A DNA stretch of 64,000 bases from Oscillospiraceae bacterium (GTDB lineage Bacteria > Bacillota > Clostridia > Oscillospirales > Ruminococcaceae): the NCBI GenBank assembly GCA_017465665.1, contig JAFTVU010000015.1, forward strand, positions 1 through 64,000, in the 5' to 3' direction. The notes beneath the pieces were generated by a model, which made no database searches, was not told where the DNA came from, and saw nothing but the letters and a program-made list of their open reading frames with translations. Made by a program: the position numbers and the translations under genes. Positions 42,988-51,955 of this stretch are shown here, piece by piece (within the stretch, counting starts at the first letter, position 1; every line of letters begins with the position of its first letter).

Positions 42988-43656
42988 TTATTTTGCTGTG
43001 CCCATGTAAAGAGCCTCTGCGATCTTGTTCTTGGGAATAGTCTGCAGGAATACCTTACCGGGGCCTGTTACTACTGTATTGAACAGACCCTCACCGCCGA
43101 ACAGTGCATTTCCTACGCCCTTAGCCATCTGCACATCCATAGTGCAAGTGCCAGACATAGCTGCAAGATAGCCCGTATCTACGATAAGCTGCTGACCTGC
43201 TTCCAGATTGTACTCCACGACATAGCCATCGATCTCAATGAAAGCAGTTCCCTGACCCTTGAGTCGCTGCATGATAAAGCCCTCGCCGCCGAAAAAGCCT
43301 GCACCAATCTTCTTCTGGAAAGCGACAGAAAGCTCAACTCCCGCAGTTGAAGCAAGATAACCGCTCTTCTGAACGATGAAATCACCCTGACTTACATCAA
43401 CAGCCATTATGGAGCCAGGAAAGCTGGACGCGAAAGCTATCATGCCCTGTCCGCCCTGTGCGGTATAAGTGTTCTGGAAGATAGATTCGCCTGTGAACAT
43501 CTTACCAAGCGCCTTTCCAAAGCCGCCTGTTTTGGTCTCCATCTTCATGTTGGGAGTCATCCAGGACATTGCGCCCTTTTCACAGGTTATTTGCTCATCT
43601 GCTTCAAGGTAGCAAAGCAGGACGGGAAGCGGCTCGCCTTTGATCTCGTATCTCAT
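42988..43656 (-). CDS. AIM24 / TIGR00266 family protein
   Basis: 222-residue beta-rich protein of the AIM24 (DUF124) family, a double-stranded beta-helix fold with repeated glycine-rich strands: MSWMTPNMKMETKTGG, GFFGGEGFIMQRLKGQGTAF (about 118-137) and GNALFGGEGLFNTVVTGPGK. Function is not settled; homologues are linked to membrane or stress biology. No signal peptide. ATG 43656 follows TTGGAGGTAATTACT. Own promoter, so a single-gene unit. Confidence 0.88.
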   Translation of the reverse strand: MRYEIKGEPLPVLLCYLEADEQITCEKGAMSWMTPNMKMETKTGGFGKALGKMFTGESIFQNTYTAQGGQGMIAFASSFPGSIMAVDVSQGDFIVQKSGYLASTAGVELSVAFQKKIGAGFFGGEGFIMQRLKGQGTAFIEIDGYVVEYNLEAGQQLIVDTGYLAAMSGTCTMDVQMAKGVGNALFGGEGLFNTVVTGPGKVFLQTIPKNKIAEALYMGTAK

Positions 43657-43714
43657 AGTAATTACCTCCAAATCAGATATTTCACATATACGCACCCAAA
43701 TGTGCGTTATTCAC

Positions 43715-43743
43715 ATTATACAGTACGGATATGCTTTTGTCAA
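43715..43743 (-). promoter_or_regulatory. Promoter of the AIM24-type gene
   Basis: Minus strand: -35 TTGACA (43743-43738), 17-base spacer, -10 TATAAT (43720-43715), both consensus. A CGCAC/GTGCG dyad (43690-43706 region) lies near the transcription start. Confidence 0.8.
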
Positions 43744-43765
43744 TACTTTCAAATTACTACAAGCA

Positions 43766-44332
43766 TTATATTTTACTGACAATCAGACAATAGGCTATAA
43801 AAAACAATAGCGTTATATCAGGAATAACGCCGCAAATTGCCGCAAAGGCTGCAGCAATGCCTAAAACAACAAGCTGAAATATCCTGTAGCTGCGTGCAGC
43901 AACCCTCATGCCCGAAGAATAGCGTTCAAACATCGCCCTGAATATCTGTGCGCCATCCAGATACGAAAATGGCATGAGATTAAGTATACCTGTGAACAAG
44001 CTGATTATCGCCGCTTCTATGATACCACAGCAAAGGAATATCAGCGCAAGCAGGAAATTGAATACACATCCTGCTGACAATACCGTCATCCGTACACGGA
44101 ACGGGCGATCATCCAACTCGGCGGAAAGGCGAATACCGCCGCCGTAAAAAAGCAGACGATCAGCATTCACACCACACAATCTCATGGCGACAAGATGTCC
44201 CAGCTCATGAAATATACAGCACATAAACGCACAAAGGGCATTACCGCTGTTAAAAAAGAAAAATACCGTAAGCACGGCAAAGAACGAAAAATCAAGGCAT
44301 ATCCTTGTTTTCATCAGCTTAAATTCTATCAT
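43766..44332 (-). CDS. Small M50 site-2 protease family protein
   Basis: 188-residue polytopic membrane protein with the zinc motif FHELGHLVAMRLCG (about residues 40-53) and NLMPFSYLDGAQIF (about 118-131), the two halves of an M50 active site. No PDZ domain, so it is of the SpoIVFB-like minimal class. Start uncertain: neither ATG 44332 (MIEFKLMK) nor the one six codons on has a Shine-Dalgarno. It lies 70 bases after ilvD, behind a terminator. Substrate unknown; spore or regulated-proteolysis roles are both open. Confidence 0.82.
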   Translation of the reverse strand: MIEFKLMKTRICLDFSFFAVLTVFFFFNSGNALCAFMCCIFHELGHLVAMRLCGVNADRLLFYGGGIRLSAELDDRPFRVRMTVLSAGCVFNFLLALIFLCCGIIEAAIISLFTGILNLMPFSYLDGAQIFRAMFERYSSGMRVAARSYRIFQLVVLGIAAAFAAICGVIPDITLLFFIAYCLIVSKI

Positions 44333-44367
44333 ACAGAATAATATTCAGTATGTCCTGAAAACAGAAC

Positions 44368-44393
44368 GGCCACAGAGTATCTCATCTGTGACC
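44368..44393 (-). terminator. Terminator of ilvD
   Basis: GGCCACAGA (44368-44376) / TCTGTGACC (44385-44393), one G-T pair on the minus strand, followed by GTTCTGTTTTC. Confidence 0.6.
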
Positions 44394-44402
44394 GAAATCT
44401 AT

Positions 44403-46058
44403 TTAATCTTCGAATACTGCGCCGTTACTTGCGGATGTAACGAGCTTTGCATATCTCTTGAGGTAGCCTGTCAGCTCCTTGGGAGGAAGTATTCCCTTTT
44501 CCTTTCTCTTTGCAATGGTTTCATCATCAACGAGAAGCTGTACGGAGCGATTGGGGATATCTATATGTATCTTGTCGCCGTCCTCAACAAATGCAATAAG
44601 ACCGCCGTCTGCCGCTTCGGGAGCAACGTGACCTATAGCCGCACCTCTGGATGCGCCGCTGAAGCGTCCGTCTGTGATAAGAGCAACGCTGCCGTCAAGA
44701 CCCTTACCTACAATAGCTGCAGTAGGAGCAAGCATCTCAGGCATACCTGGGCCGCCCTTAGGTCCCTCATAGCGGATGACTACCACATCGCCTGCCTTTA
44801 TCTGTCCGCCGTGGATAGCGTCACAGGCTGCCTGCTCGCCGTCAAATACTCTTGCTGTACCTGTGAAATCCATCATCTCGGGCTTTACCGCACCCTGCTT
44901 TACAACAGAGCCATTCTCAGCAAGATTACCGCTGAGTATCGCAATGCCGCCATCCTTACGCACAGGCGCATCGATCGTGTGAATGATCTCACCGTCTGCA
45001 TCCCTTGCAGCAGCGATACGCTCTGCCTGTGTTCCCGAAACAGTCATGACATCAGTGTTGATATGTCCGCCCTTTGAAAGCTCGCGGATAACGGTCTGGA
45101 TGCCGCCGCAGGCATTCATATCAGTGATAAACACGCTGCTTGCTGGATTGAGCTTAGCAAGCTGAGGTGTCTTTCTGCTCATTGCATCAATATCGGCAAG
45201 AGTAATATCCACATTAGCCTCATGCGCGATAGCAAGCAGGTGCAGAACAGTATTGGAGGATGCGCCGATAGCCATATCGGTTGCGAGCGCATTGAGCATA
45301 TTCTTTCTTGTAAGGATATCAGAGGGGCGGATATTCTGCTTTACAAGCTCCACTACCCTTTCGCCCGATTCCTTTGCAAGTCTGCGGCGTGCAGAATTTA
45401 CTGCAGGCTCTGTACCTGCGGTAGGAAGAGCGAGACCAAGCGCCTCTGTAAGGCAGTTCATAGAGTTTGCAGTGTACATACCGGAACAGCTGCCGCAGGT
45501 AGGACAAGCGTTATCCTCATAATCTCTGAGCACGTCCTCTCCGATCTGACCCGACGTGAACTGACCGATCGCCTCGTATATCTCGGAATAGCCTACTCTC
45601 TTGCCCTGAACACAACCCGGATTCATAGGACCGCCGCTGATAAAGATCGCAGGCAGATCCATTCTGGAAGCAGCAAGCACCATTCCCGGGACGATTTTAT
45701 CACAGTTGGGGATGAACACAACGCCATCCAGAGGATGAGCTGTGAGCATTACCTCGATGCTGTCTGCAATGAGCTCACGGGAAGCGAGAGAGTATCTCAT
45801 GCCCTTGTGATTCATCGCAACGCCATCGCATACGCCGATGGTAAAGAACTCAAACGGAACACCGCCAGCGTTTCGGATACCATCCTTTACATACTTTGAT
45901 ATCTCATGCAGGTGCTGATGACCTGGGACATAATCGCTCGCAGCACAGACTACGGCGATAAAGGGTCTGTTCATCTCGCTGTCAGTAACACCGAGAGATT
46001 TTAAAATGGCTCTGTGAGGTGTTTTTTCAGCACCTACTTTAATTAAATCACTTCTCAT
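44403..46058 (-). CDS. ilvD: Dihydroxy-acid dehydratase
   Basis: Iron-sulfur dehydratase forming 2-keto acids in valine, leucine and isoleucine synthesis. 551 residues. Cluster and signature regions: [20 protein letters not shown] (about 112-131), [18 protein letters not shown] (about 183-200), [14 protein letters not shown] (about 459-472). Start ATG follows AAAGGATACATAGAC. It stands 30 bases after the glucokinase gene, away from other ilv genes. Confidence 0.97.
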   Translation of the reverse strand: MRSDLIKVGAEKTPHRAILKSLGVTDSEMNRPFIAVVCAASDYVPGHQHLHEISKYVKDGIRNAGGVPFEFFTIGVCDGVAMNHKGMRYSLASRELIADSIEVMLTAHPLDGVVFIPNCDKIVPGMVLAASRMDLPAIFISGGPMNPGCVQGKRVGYSEIYEAIGQFTSGQIGEDVLRDYEDNACPTCGSCSGMYTANSMNCLTEALGLALPTAGTEPAVNSARRRLAKESGERVVELVKQNIRPSDILTRKNMLNALATDMAIGASSNTVLHLLAIAHEANVDITLADIDAMSRKTPQLAKLNPASSVFITDMNACGGIQTVIRELSKGGHINTDVMTVSGTQAERIAAARDADGEIIHTIDAPVRKDGGIAILSGNLAENGSVVKQGAVKPEMMDFTGTARVFDGEQAACDAIHGGQIKAGDVVVIRYEGPKGGPGMPEMLAPTAAIVGKGLDGSVALITDGRFSGASRGAAIGHVAPEAADGGLIAFVEDGDKIHIDIPNRSVQLLVDDETIAKRKEKGILPPKELTGYLKRYAKLVTSASNGAVFED

Positions 46059-46088
46059 GTCTATGTATCCTTTCTTTTATTGATTACA

Positions 46089-47036
46089 TCACTGCTTGCA
46101 GAGCAGCGCTGCGCCGATTATGCCCGCATCGTTACCGAGGCTGCATACAACTATCTCTGTATTCTTCGCGCTGTTCTTTGTGTATACCTGCTCAGAAACT
46201 GCTTTCCTGAGCGGTACGAGCAGAGTATCGCCCTCGTTGCACACACCGCCGCCTATACACAGTATATCGGGCTGGAAGATGTTTATTGTATTCGCAATAC
46301 CTGCAGCGAGATACTTAACGAACTCATCGGTTACCTGCTTACCTACGGGGCAGCCCTGCTTCAATGCGTTATAAGCTGTTCGAGCACTTACTCTGCCGTC
46401 CTCTTCAGCTATCTTAGCTGCGATCGAATCAGGGTTGAGCTCGATGGCTTCCCTTGTGGTGCGGATAAGGCCTGTTGCGGAGGAATAGGTCTCAAAGCAG
46501 CCCTTTCTGCCGCAGGTGCAATCACGTCCGTCAACTACAAGCACTGTATGACCTATCTCACCGCCTGCACAGTTAGAGCCACTGTATATCTTACCATCAA
46601 TGATGATGCCTGCGCCCACACCTGTACCGAGAGTAATAGCAACAGCGTTCTTAGCGCCCTTTGCAGCGCCTGCAAGATACTCACCAAAGGCTGCTGCGTT
46701 AGCATCGTTATCAAGATAGGTGCTGACGCCGAACTCGCTTTCTATATCAGAACGGAGCGGAACATTCACAAAGCCGAGATTATTTGAATACTCCACAACG
46801 CCATCGCTGTTGCAGGTACCGGGGCAGCCGATTCCGATCGAAGCTGCGTCAGAGGGCTTGACACCCAGCTCCTCGCAAGCAAGACGTACGCTCTGCTTGA
46901 TGTCCTCAAGTATCTCTGCGTAAGGTCTGGGAGCATTGGTCTTTACCTTAGAGCGCGCTACTATCTCGTAGTTATCGTCAACTATGCCGCAGGCGATATT
47001 TGTACCGCCGATGTCAATGCCTATGTAGTATGCCAT
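46089..47036 (-). CDS. ROK family glucokinase
   Basis: 315-residue sugar kinase of the ROK family, most like Firmicutes glucokinase GlcK. ATP loop GIDIGGTNIACGIVD (residues 5-19), catalytic Asp in STYLDNDANAAAFGEYL (about 103-119), and the zinc-binding CTCGRKGCFETYSS (about 173-186) preceded by GGEIGHTVL. ATG follows CGGAGGATATT. With manA upstream it forms a hexose-phosphate unit. Fructokinase or N-acetylglucosamine kinase activity cannot be excluded. Confidence 0.88.
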   Translation of the reverse strand: MAYYIGIDIGGTNIACGIVDDNYEIVARSKVKTNAPRPYAEILEDIKQSVRLACEELGVKPSDAASIGIGCPGTCNSDGVVEYSNNLGFVNVPLRSDIESEFGVSTYLDNDANAAAFGEYLAGAAKGAKNAVAITLGTGVGAGIIIDGKIYSGSNCAGGEIGHTVLVVDGRDCTCGRKGCFETYSSATGLIRTTREAIELNPDSIAAKIAEEDGRVSARTAYNALKQGCPVGKQVTDEFVKYLAAGIANTINIFQPDILCIGGGVCNEGDTLLVPLRKAVSEQVYTKNSAKNTEIVVCSLGNDAGIIGAALLCKQ

Positions 47037-47121
47037 AATATCCTCCGTTCTATATTATTGGTCTAATAAACATATCGCTTTTCAGGATAACGTTCCCTAG
47101 GCAATACGTATGCAATTTCTA

Positions 47122-48087
47122 TCAGATGATATCGCTGATTATCAGCTCACCCTTGCCGCTTACTGTGTAATCACCTGTGCCTGCATCCACGAAAATACTG
47201 TCGCCCTTTTTAGCGTTGACAGCTTCATCCCCAGCGGTAACGGTGCATTCGCCGTCAAGCACGAGGATAGAATTAAAGGACTTGCTGTCAGCTGTAAAGG
47301 TCATTGTGCCGTCAAGCTCTGCCTTGTTTACATTGAAGTACTCGCAGGAGCGCAGCAGTGTCTTTGTACCGCCGTTTACTGCCTCAGGATTGCCCTGTGC
47401 AGTTGTCGGGTACTTAGGAGGTACAAGCTCAGTGACCTCGCACGCCTTTTCGATGTGGAGAGGTCTGGGCTTGCCGTCTGCGCCTACTCTGCCGTAATCG
47501 TAGATACGGTAGGTGGTGTTGGAGTTCTGCTGTATCTCAGCGATAAGGATGCCCTTGCCGATTGCATGGAGAGTTCCTGCCTCGATGAAGAATACATCGC
47601 CCTTATGTACGGGAACATTGTTAGTTACCTCAAGGAGAGTATTGTTCTGAATGCGCTCCGCGAACTCCTCCTTGCTTATCTCATGCTTGAAGCCGTAGAG
47701 AAGCTCTGCGCCCTCGTTGCAGTCAACGATGTACCACATCTCGGTCTTGCCGTACTCACCCTCAACGCGCATTGCATAATCATTGGAGGGATGGACCTGC
47801 ACGGAAAGATTATCCTTTGCATCTATCAGCTTGATAAGGATGGGGAAATATTCAAAACGCTCGCAGTTAGTGCCGAGAACAGCATTTCCCTTAGCAGCGA
47901 TGTACTCTGACAGATTCTTGCCTGCGTACTCACCTGTTGCTACAACGCTCTGACCGTCCTTATGGCAGGAGAGCTCCCAGGATTCTGCGATCTTATCGGA
48001 ATCCATGACCTTGCCGTATTCCTCACGCAGACGGTTTCCGCCCCAGATGTAATCAGTGCAGTGTGCAGTTAATTTAATAATGCTCAT
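47122..48087 (-). CDS. manA: Mannose-6-phosphate isomerase, class I
   Basis: Zinc enzyme interconverting mannose 6-phosphate and fructose 6-phosphate. 321 residues, the short Bacillus-type form. Cupin fold; KDNLSVQVHPSNDYA (about 90-104, zinc ligands Gln, His) and KGDVFFIEAGTLHAIGKG (about 164-181) are typical. Start ATG lies 21 bases after the LUD gene. Confidence 0.93.
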   Translation of the reverse strand: MSIIKLTAHCTDYIWGGNRLREEYGKVMDSDKIAESWELSCHKDGQSVVATGEYAGKNLSEYIAAKGNAVLGTNCERFEYFPILIKLIDAKDNLSVQVHPSNDYAMRVEGEYGKTEMWYIVDCNEGAELLYGFKHEISKEEFAERIQNNTLLEVTNNVPVHKGDVFFIEAGTLHAIGKGILIAEIQQNSNTTYRIYDYGRVGADGKPRPLHIEKACEVTELVPPKYPTTAQGNPEAVNGGTKTLLRSCEYFNVNKAELDGTMTFTADSKSFNSILVLDGECTVTAGDEAVNAKKGDSIFVDAGTGDYTVSGKGELIISDII

Positions 48088-48108
48088 TTATGTAGTATCC
48101 TTTCGATA

Positions 48109-48726
48109 TTAATAGCCAAGCTCTTCGTTGACGATGATCACCTTGATACGATCGGCAACGCGCTGCTGTCCCAGACGGACATAAGAGCAGCATATCCTGC
48201 CATCGCTGCGGCAGTGAGCACACTCACCTGTCTTTGCACAGGGTGTCGCACAGTTAAGGCGAACAGTGTTCTTAGGTGCAGCGATAGTTTCAACGCGGCG
48301 CACAGCCTCATCCATATCCTTTACTATCTTGTTTGTTCCGACAACTAAAATGACCTGCTTAGGTCCATATATCATAGCTGAAACACGATTGCCCTTGCCG
48401 TCAACGTTATAAAGCTCGCCATCCTCAGTAACGGCATTGGAGCTTGCAAGGAACGTATCCGAAACAAAAGCCTTACGCAGGATATCCTCCACCTCATCGG
48501 GAGTTTTTCCCTCGGAGCGGTCAAGATATATTCCCTTATACTCGTTCATCAGCATATCGGTAACACCGCTATCCTTGAGCGACATGGAGCCGCCTGCGGT
48601 AATGAGCTTATCATCCTTTATAAGAGTGCGGATGATATCGTGAAGCTCTTCCCTGTTCTCAGCATAATAAGGCTTCATCTTATTTCTGCTGAGCGCTTCC
48701 ATAAGCTTTGTTATTCTTTCTTCCAT
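48109..48726 (-). CDS. LUD domain (LutC/YkgG-like) protein
   Basis: 205-residue protein of the lactate-utilisation (DUF162) family: TAGGSMSLKDSGVTDML (about 43-59), FLASSNAVTEDGELYNVDGK (about 92-111), and IYGPKQVILVVGTNKIV. It has a cysteine-rich stretch, CATPCAKTGECAHCR (about 158-172), seen in stand-alone LUD proteins of Clostridia. LutA and LutB partners are absent, so lactate oxidation is not implied. Twelve bases separate it from the LCP-like gene upstream. Confidence 0.87.
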   Translation of the reverse strand: MEERITKLMEALSRNKMKPYYAENREELHDIIRTLIKDDKLITAGGSMSLKDSGVTDMLMNEYKGIYLDRSEGKTPDEVEDILRKAFVSDTFLASSNAVTEDGELYNVDGKGNRVSAMIYGPKQVILVVGTNKIVKDMDEAVRRVETIAAPKNTVRLNCATPCAKTGECAHCRSDGRICCSYVRLGQQRVADRIKVIIVNEELGY

Positions 48727-48738
48727 ACTGTACCTCTC

Positions 48739-49632
48739 TTATTCATCCATTCCGCACTTCTGATTTATCGTGGTCACGGAATTTTCTGCGATAGTAAACG
48801 AGCCATCGCCGCTGTATTCACCGTAAGGGATATAAAATTCCGCAGGCTCAGAGCCGTAGGTTATCGTATTTAACAGCGCCGCCTTTTTGGAAAGATAAAG
48901 CTCCTCGGTTATATCTGTTTTGCAGTCCTCGGATATTATCTTAAAGTAGCTGTCAAGCATCATGCTATCCGAGTAGGAAATATTCTGATTGATGAGCTGG
49001 GACATTATATCTCCGATAATGCTGAAGCGGTATTCCTCGCCCTCACCGAAATCGGCAAGGTAAATATAACGGAATACAGCCTCGGGGCTGAATATCTGCT
49101 CGCCCGCATTGAAAGCGTCAAGCTCCGCGCCGTCTGTTACTACAACAGTCTTGGGGATATTATATCTGACATTACCGTAAGCTGAAATAAGTCTTATTAC
49201 CGCCTCGCGGTCAAAACAGATATATCCGTCGCAGGTGATGCCCGTAGCATTGGCAACAGCGGATATCGCACCCTCGCCGCCCTTTGCCGCATAGATGTTC
49301 GGCAGTGTTCTTTCATCTGCGTTTACGCTTATACCGTTGGGTAACGGTATGATAACGAAAGCATGATCGACAGCGTCATAGGAGACCATTGAAAACAGCT
49401 CGGGAATGCCGCCGTCCGTATCCGCAAGCATGGTAAGGATAGTAAAGCTGTGTGATGCATCGGGAGTGAAATCGTCGGAAAGCTCGCCCGTTCCTGTAAG
49501 GCCCGTGGTAGTTTCCTGCGTTTCGGGGAAAAGGAAATCCCTGAAGGTGAAAATTACACCTACTGCAAATGCAAACGCAATGCCAAATGCTATAAAATAG
49601 ATATACCAGTTACTTTTTCTGCGTACAGCCAT
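48739..49632 (-). CDS. LCP-like membrane-anchored protein, divergent
   Basis: 297 residues: short basic N-terminus, one membrane helix (about 10-32, YIYFIAFGIAFAFAVGVIFT), a low-complexity T/G linker, then an extracellular domain arranged like LytR-CpsA-Psr: FTILTMLADTDGGIPELFSM, VIIPLPNGISVNADERTLPN, AISAVANATGITCDGYICFD. The normal LCP arginines (SIPRD and following) are replaced (PLPNG), so phosphotransferase activity is doubtful. ATG 49632 follows AGGCAGAAGATC. Heads the LUD-manA-glucokinase-ilvD gene run. Confidence 0.65.
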   Translation of the reverse strand: MAVRRKSNWYIYFIAFGIAFAFAVGVIFTFRDFLFPETQETTTGLTGTGELSDDFTPDASHSFTILTMLADTDGGIPELFSMVSYDAVDHAFVIIPLPNGISVNADERTLPNIYAAKGGEGAISAVANATGITCDGYICFDREAVIRLISAYGNVRYNIPKTVVVTDGAELDAFNAGEQIFSPEAVFRYIYLADFGEGEEYRFSIIGDIMSQLINQNISYSDSMMLDSYFKIISEDCKTDITEELYLSKKAALLNTITYGSEPAEFYIPYGEYSGDGSFTIAENSVTTINQKCGMDE

Positions 49633-49690
49633 GATCTTCTGCCTTTCAAACAAAATATAGGGGAAATTTTACTTAAATATAAATTATCTA

Positions 49691-49719
49691 TTGAAATTTC
49701 CGAGGATTAGTAATATAAT
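49691..49719 (+). promoter_or_regulatory. Promoter of alr
   Basis: -35 TTGAAA (49691-49696), 17-base spacer, -10 TATAAT (49714-49719); leaves a leader of about 90 bases before the alr ATG. The leader is AT-rich with no obvious structure. Confidence 0.7.
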
Positions 49720-49816
49720 ATATAGGTGTTCGGTAAACATATTGATATAAATCATATCATACACTAGTTTAGTATAACACATTTGTTTGAAAATTTCAAC
49801 ACTATTGAGGTAATAT

Positions 49817-50956
49817 ATGAACAATTTTTACTGGCGTACATGGGCGGAGATAAACCTTGATACGCTTAAAAGCAATATAACTGAAATAAGAAAGCTGACA
49901 GGAAATAAAGAGCTTATCGCTGTTGTAAAGGCTAACGCCTACGGTCACGGAGATACTCACTGTGCAGCCGCTTTAAGCAAGTGCGGAATAACTCACTTTG
50001 CCGTTTCAAACCTATGGGAGGCACAGGGGCTTACAGCAGGCGGAATTAAAGGAGATATACTCATATTCGGCTACTGCGATATTCCGCTCATTTTTGAAAA
50101 CCTTGATAAGGGCTATATATTTACCGTAGGTACAACTGAATACGCAAAGCAGCTCTCGGATGAGGCGCTGAGGCGCGGTGTAAAGGTTCCTGTACATATC
50201 AAATTTGACACAGGTATGAGCCGCGTTGGTATCTCCACAGCAGAGGAAGCAGATCACATACTCGCTCAGAAAGGTCTTGACTGCCTTGCGGGATATACAC
50301 ATTTTGCCGTTGCCGACAGCAAGGCTTCTGAAGATATGAGTTTTACTGCACAGCAGCAGAAAGCGCTCATGGATATCTGCTCTGCAAGGGGTCTGAAAAT
50401 GCACTCGCAGAACAGCGGTGGTATTCTCTATCATGAGGATTTCCCCGGCGATTATGTGCGTGCAGGTATCGTGATGTACGGTCACAAGCCTGATGCCGAA
50501 ACATTCCCTTTTCCCGATACTATCAAGCCGATAATGTCGCTGAAAACAGTAGTAAGTCAGCTCAAGACCATCAAAGCAGGAACAACGGTTAGCTATGGCA
50601 GGACATTCACTGCCGAGCGCGATACAACGCTGGCACTTATAGCCTGCGGCTATGCGGATGGCTTCAACAGACGTCTTTCGGGACAGTGGAGCTGCCGCGT
50701 GAACGGAGAATACGCCCCCGTATGCGGACGTATCTGCATGGATCAGACGCTTATAGACGTCACTGATATCCCCGATGTGAAGATAGGCGATGTGGTGACA
50801 GTATATTCCGATCAGCTGTACGACCGCTGCTCCGTTGAAAATGCAGCAAAGCTTATCGGTACGATAAATTACGAGCTGCTGTGCGCTATCGGCACAAGAG
50901 TTCCCCGTATCTACATAGAGGACGGACAGGAGACCGAAGTTCAGAGATATGTATAA
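49817..50956 (+). CDS. alr: Alanine racemase
   Basis: PLP enzyme supplying D-alanine for peptidoglycan. 379 residues. PLP-lysine region AVVKANAYGHGD (about 36-47), FDTGMSRVGI (about 134-143), and the second catalytic base region CGYADGFNRRLSG (about 276-288) are intact; GRICMDQTLIDVT follows. ATG has GAGG eight bases upstream. No VanT-type membrane domain. Confidence 0.96.
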   Translation: MNNFYWRTWAEINLDTLKSNITEIRKLTGNKELIAVVKANAYGHGDTHCAAALSKCGITHFAVSNLWEAQGLTAGGIKGDILIFGYCDIPLIFENLDKGYIFTVGTTEYAKQLSDEALRRGVKVPVHIKFDTGMSRVGISTAEEADHILAQKGLDCLAGYTHFAVADSKASEDMSFTAQQQKALMDICSARGLKMHSQNSGGILYHEDFPGDYVRAGIVMYGHKPDAETFPFPDTIKPIMSLKTVVSQLKTIKAGTTVSYGRTFTAERDTTLALIACGYADGFNRRLSGQWSCRVNGEYAPVCGRICMDQTLIDVTDIPDVKIGDVVTVYSDQLYDRCSVENAAKLIGTINYELLCAIGTRVPRIYIEDGQETEVQRYV

Positions 50957-50963
50957 TATAAGA

Positions 50964-50995
50964 AAAGAGCAGTAACATAAGCGTTACTGCTCTTT
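50964..50995. terminator. Bidirectional terminator after alr
   Basis: Perfect 13-base stem AAAGAGCAGTAAC (50964-50976) / GTTACTGCTCTTT (50983-50995), six-base loop. Serves alr and the convergent coiled-coil gene. Confidence 0.9.
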
Positions 50996-50998
50996 GTA

Positions 50999-51931
50999 TT
51001 ATGCTTCGATCAAAAGCTGCTCATAATCATTACGGATATCTTCAACATCCGTTTCAAGCTCCTCTTGCCTGTCTCTCAGACGATGTACAACGGCATCCAG
51101 CTTTTGTTTTATATTCCGCGAATCATCAAGCATGCCCTGTATCTTGTCAAATACGATCTTATCCATGATCAATCCGTCTAATCTTCTGTCTGCGTAATGT
51201 AGAAATCCGCTTATCTCGACATTGATATCCGCTGATAAATCTAAACCGACAAGCTCAGAACGAACACTTTTTAGCTGCTCACGAAGCTTAGATACAAGCC
51301 CCTGTGCACTCCTCAGATCATCATATTTTTCCAGGCCTCCGTAACGATGACTGGTCTGCAGATCGTATTTTGCCGCTTCTTCAGCACTCACAAGCAGCTC
51401 AACAATAGCTCCTGAGGTTTCCCTTGCCGCTTCAGATGTCACCAGTGCATCGTCTATTTCAGACAACTGTTTTTCGTATCTTCCAAGCATCGCTCCGATA
51501 CGTTCAATCTCAGTCATATCTGCTCCTGCAGCTTTCAGCTGGTCTTTCTTTTCATTCAGAAGCTTGTCTAACTGTAGTCTGCGCTCAATAAGTTTATCAA
51601 GCTCAGTATTATAGTGACCGATGTTTTCTGTTATTGCATCGTATTCTTTTTTCACTGAATCGTAATTCTTAAGAGCTTCATCAGCCTCGTTACGTTCTTT
51701 TTCAAGCTTCTGCTCCTTTTTACCTGTTACTGAATAAAAAAATGATACAACGCCGCCGCTTTCCAGTTTTTCAACGTCTCGCTGCTCCTTTTTCATAGCA
51801 GCATCAAGATCTGATAACTTCACTTCAAGATCTGCTCTGCGCTGTTCAAGACTGTTTCTCATTTTCTCCAGACTATTTCTTTTTGAAAGCTGCTGTTTAA
51901 GCGTTATTAGCTTTTCGTTCAACTCAGACAT
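50999..51931 (-). CDS. Coiled-coil protein, unrecognised
   Basis: 310 residues, nearly all predicted helix with heptad-like charge patterns (LEQRRADLEVKLSDLDAAMK; KEQKLEKERNEADEALKNYD; LDKLIERRLQLDKLLNEKKD). A short glycine/aromatic break, SGGVVSFFYSVTG (about 57-69), interrupts the first coil and could be a membrane-touching or binding loop. No signal peptide. Function unknown; possibilities include a chromosome or cell-envelope scaffold. Start ATG follows GGAGGTAAT, 24 bases after the esterase gene, so they may be co-transcribed. Confidence 0.7.
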   Translation of the reverse strand: MSELNEKLITLKQQLSKRNSLEKMRNSLEQRRADLEVKLSDLDAAMKKEQRDVEKLESGGVVSFFYSVTGKKEQKLEKERNEADEALKNYDSVKKEYDAITENIGHYNTELDKLIERRLQLDKLLNEKKDQLKAAGADMTEIERIGAMLGRYEKQLSEIDDALVTSEAARETSGAIVELLVSAEEAAKYDLQTSHRYGGLEKYDDLRSAQGLVSKLREQLKSVRSELVGLDLSADINVEISGFLHYADRRLDGLIMDKIVFDKIQGMLDDSRNIKQKLDAVVHRLRDRQEELETDVEDIRNDYEQLLIEA

Positions 51932-51955
51932 ATTACCTCCTGCACTATTGAAATA

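Noticed and set aside
48109-48726. Lactate oxidation locus
   Set aside because: Only one LUD protein; no lutA or lutB-like iron-sulfur partners nearby.
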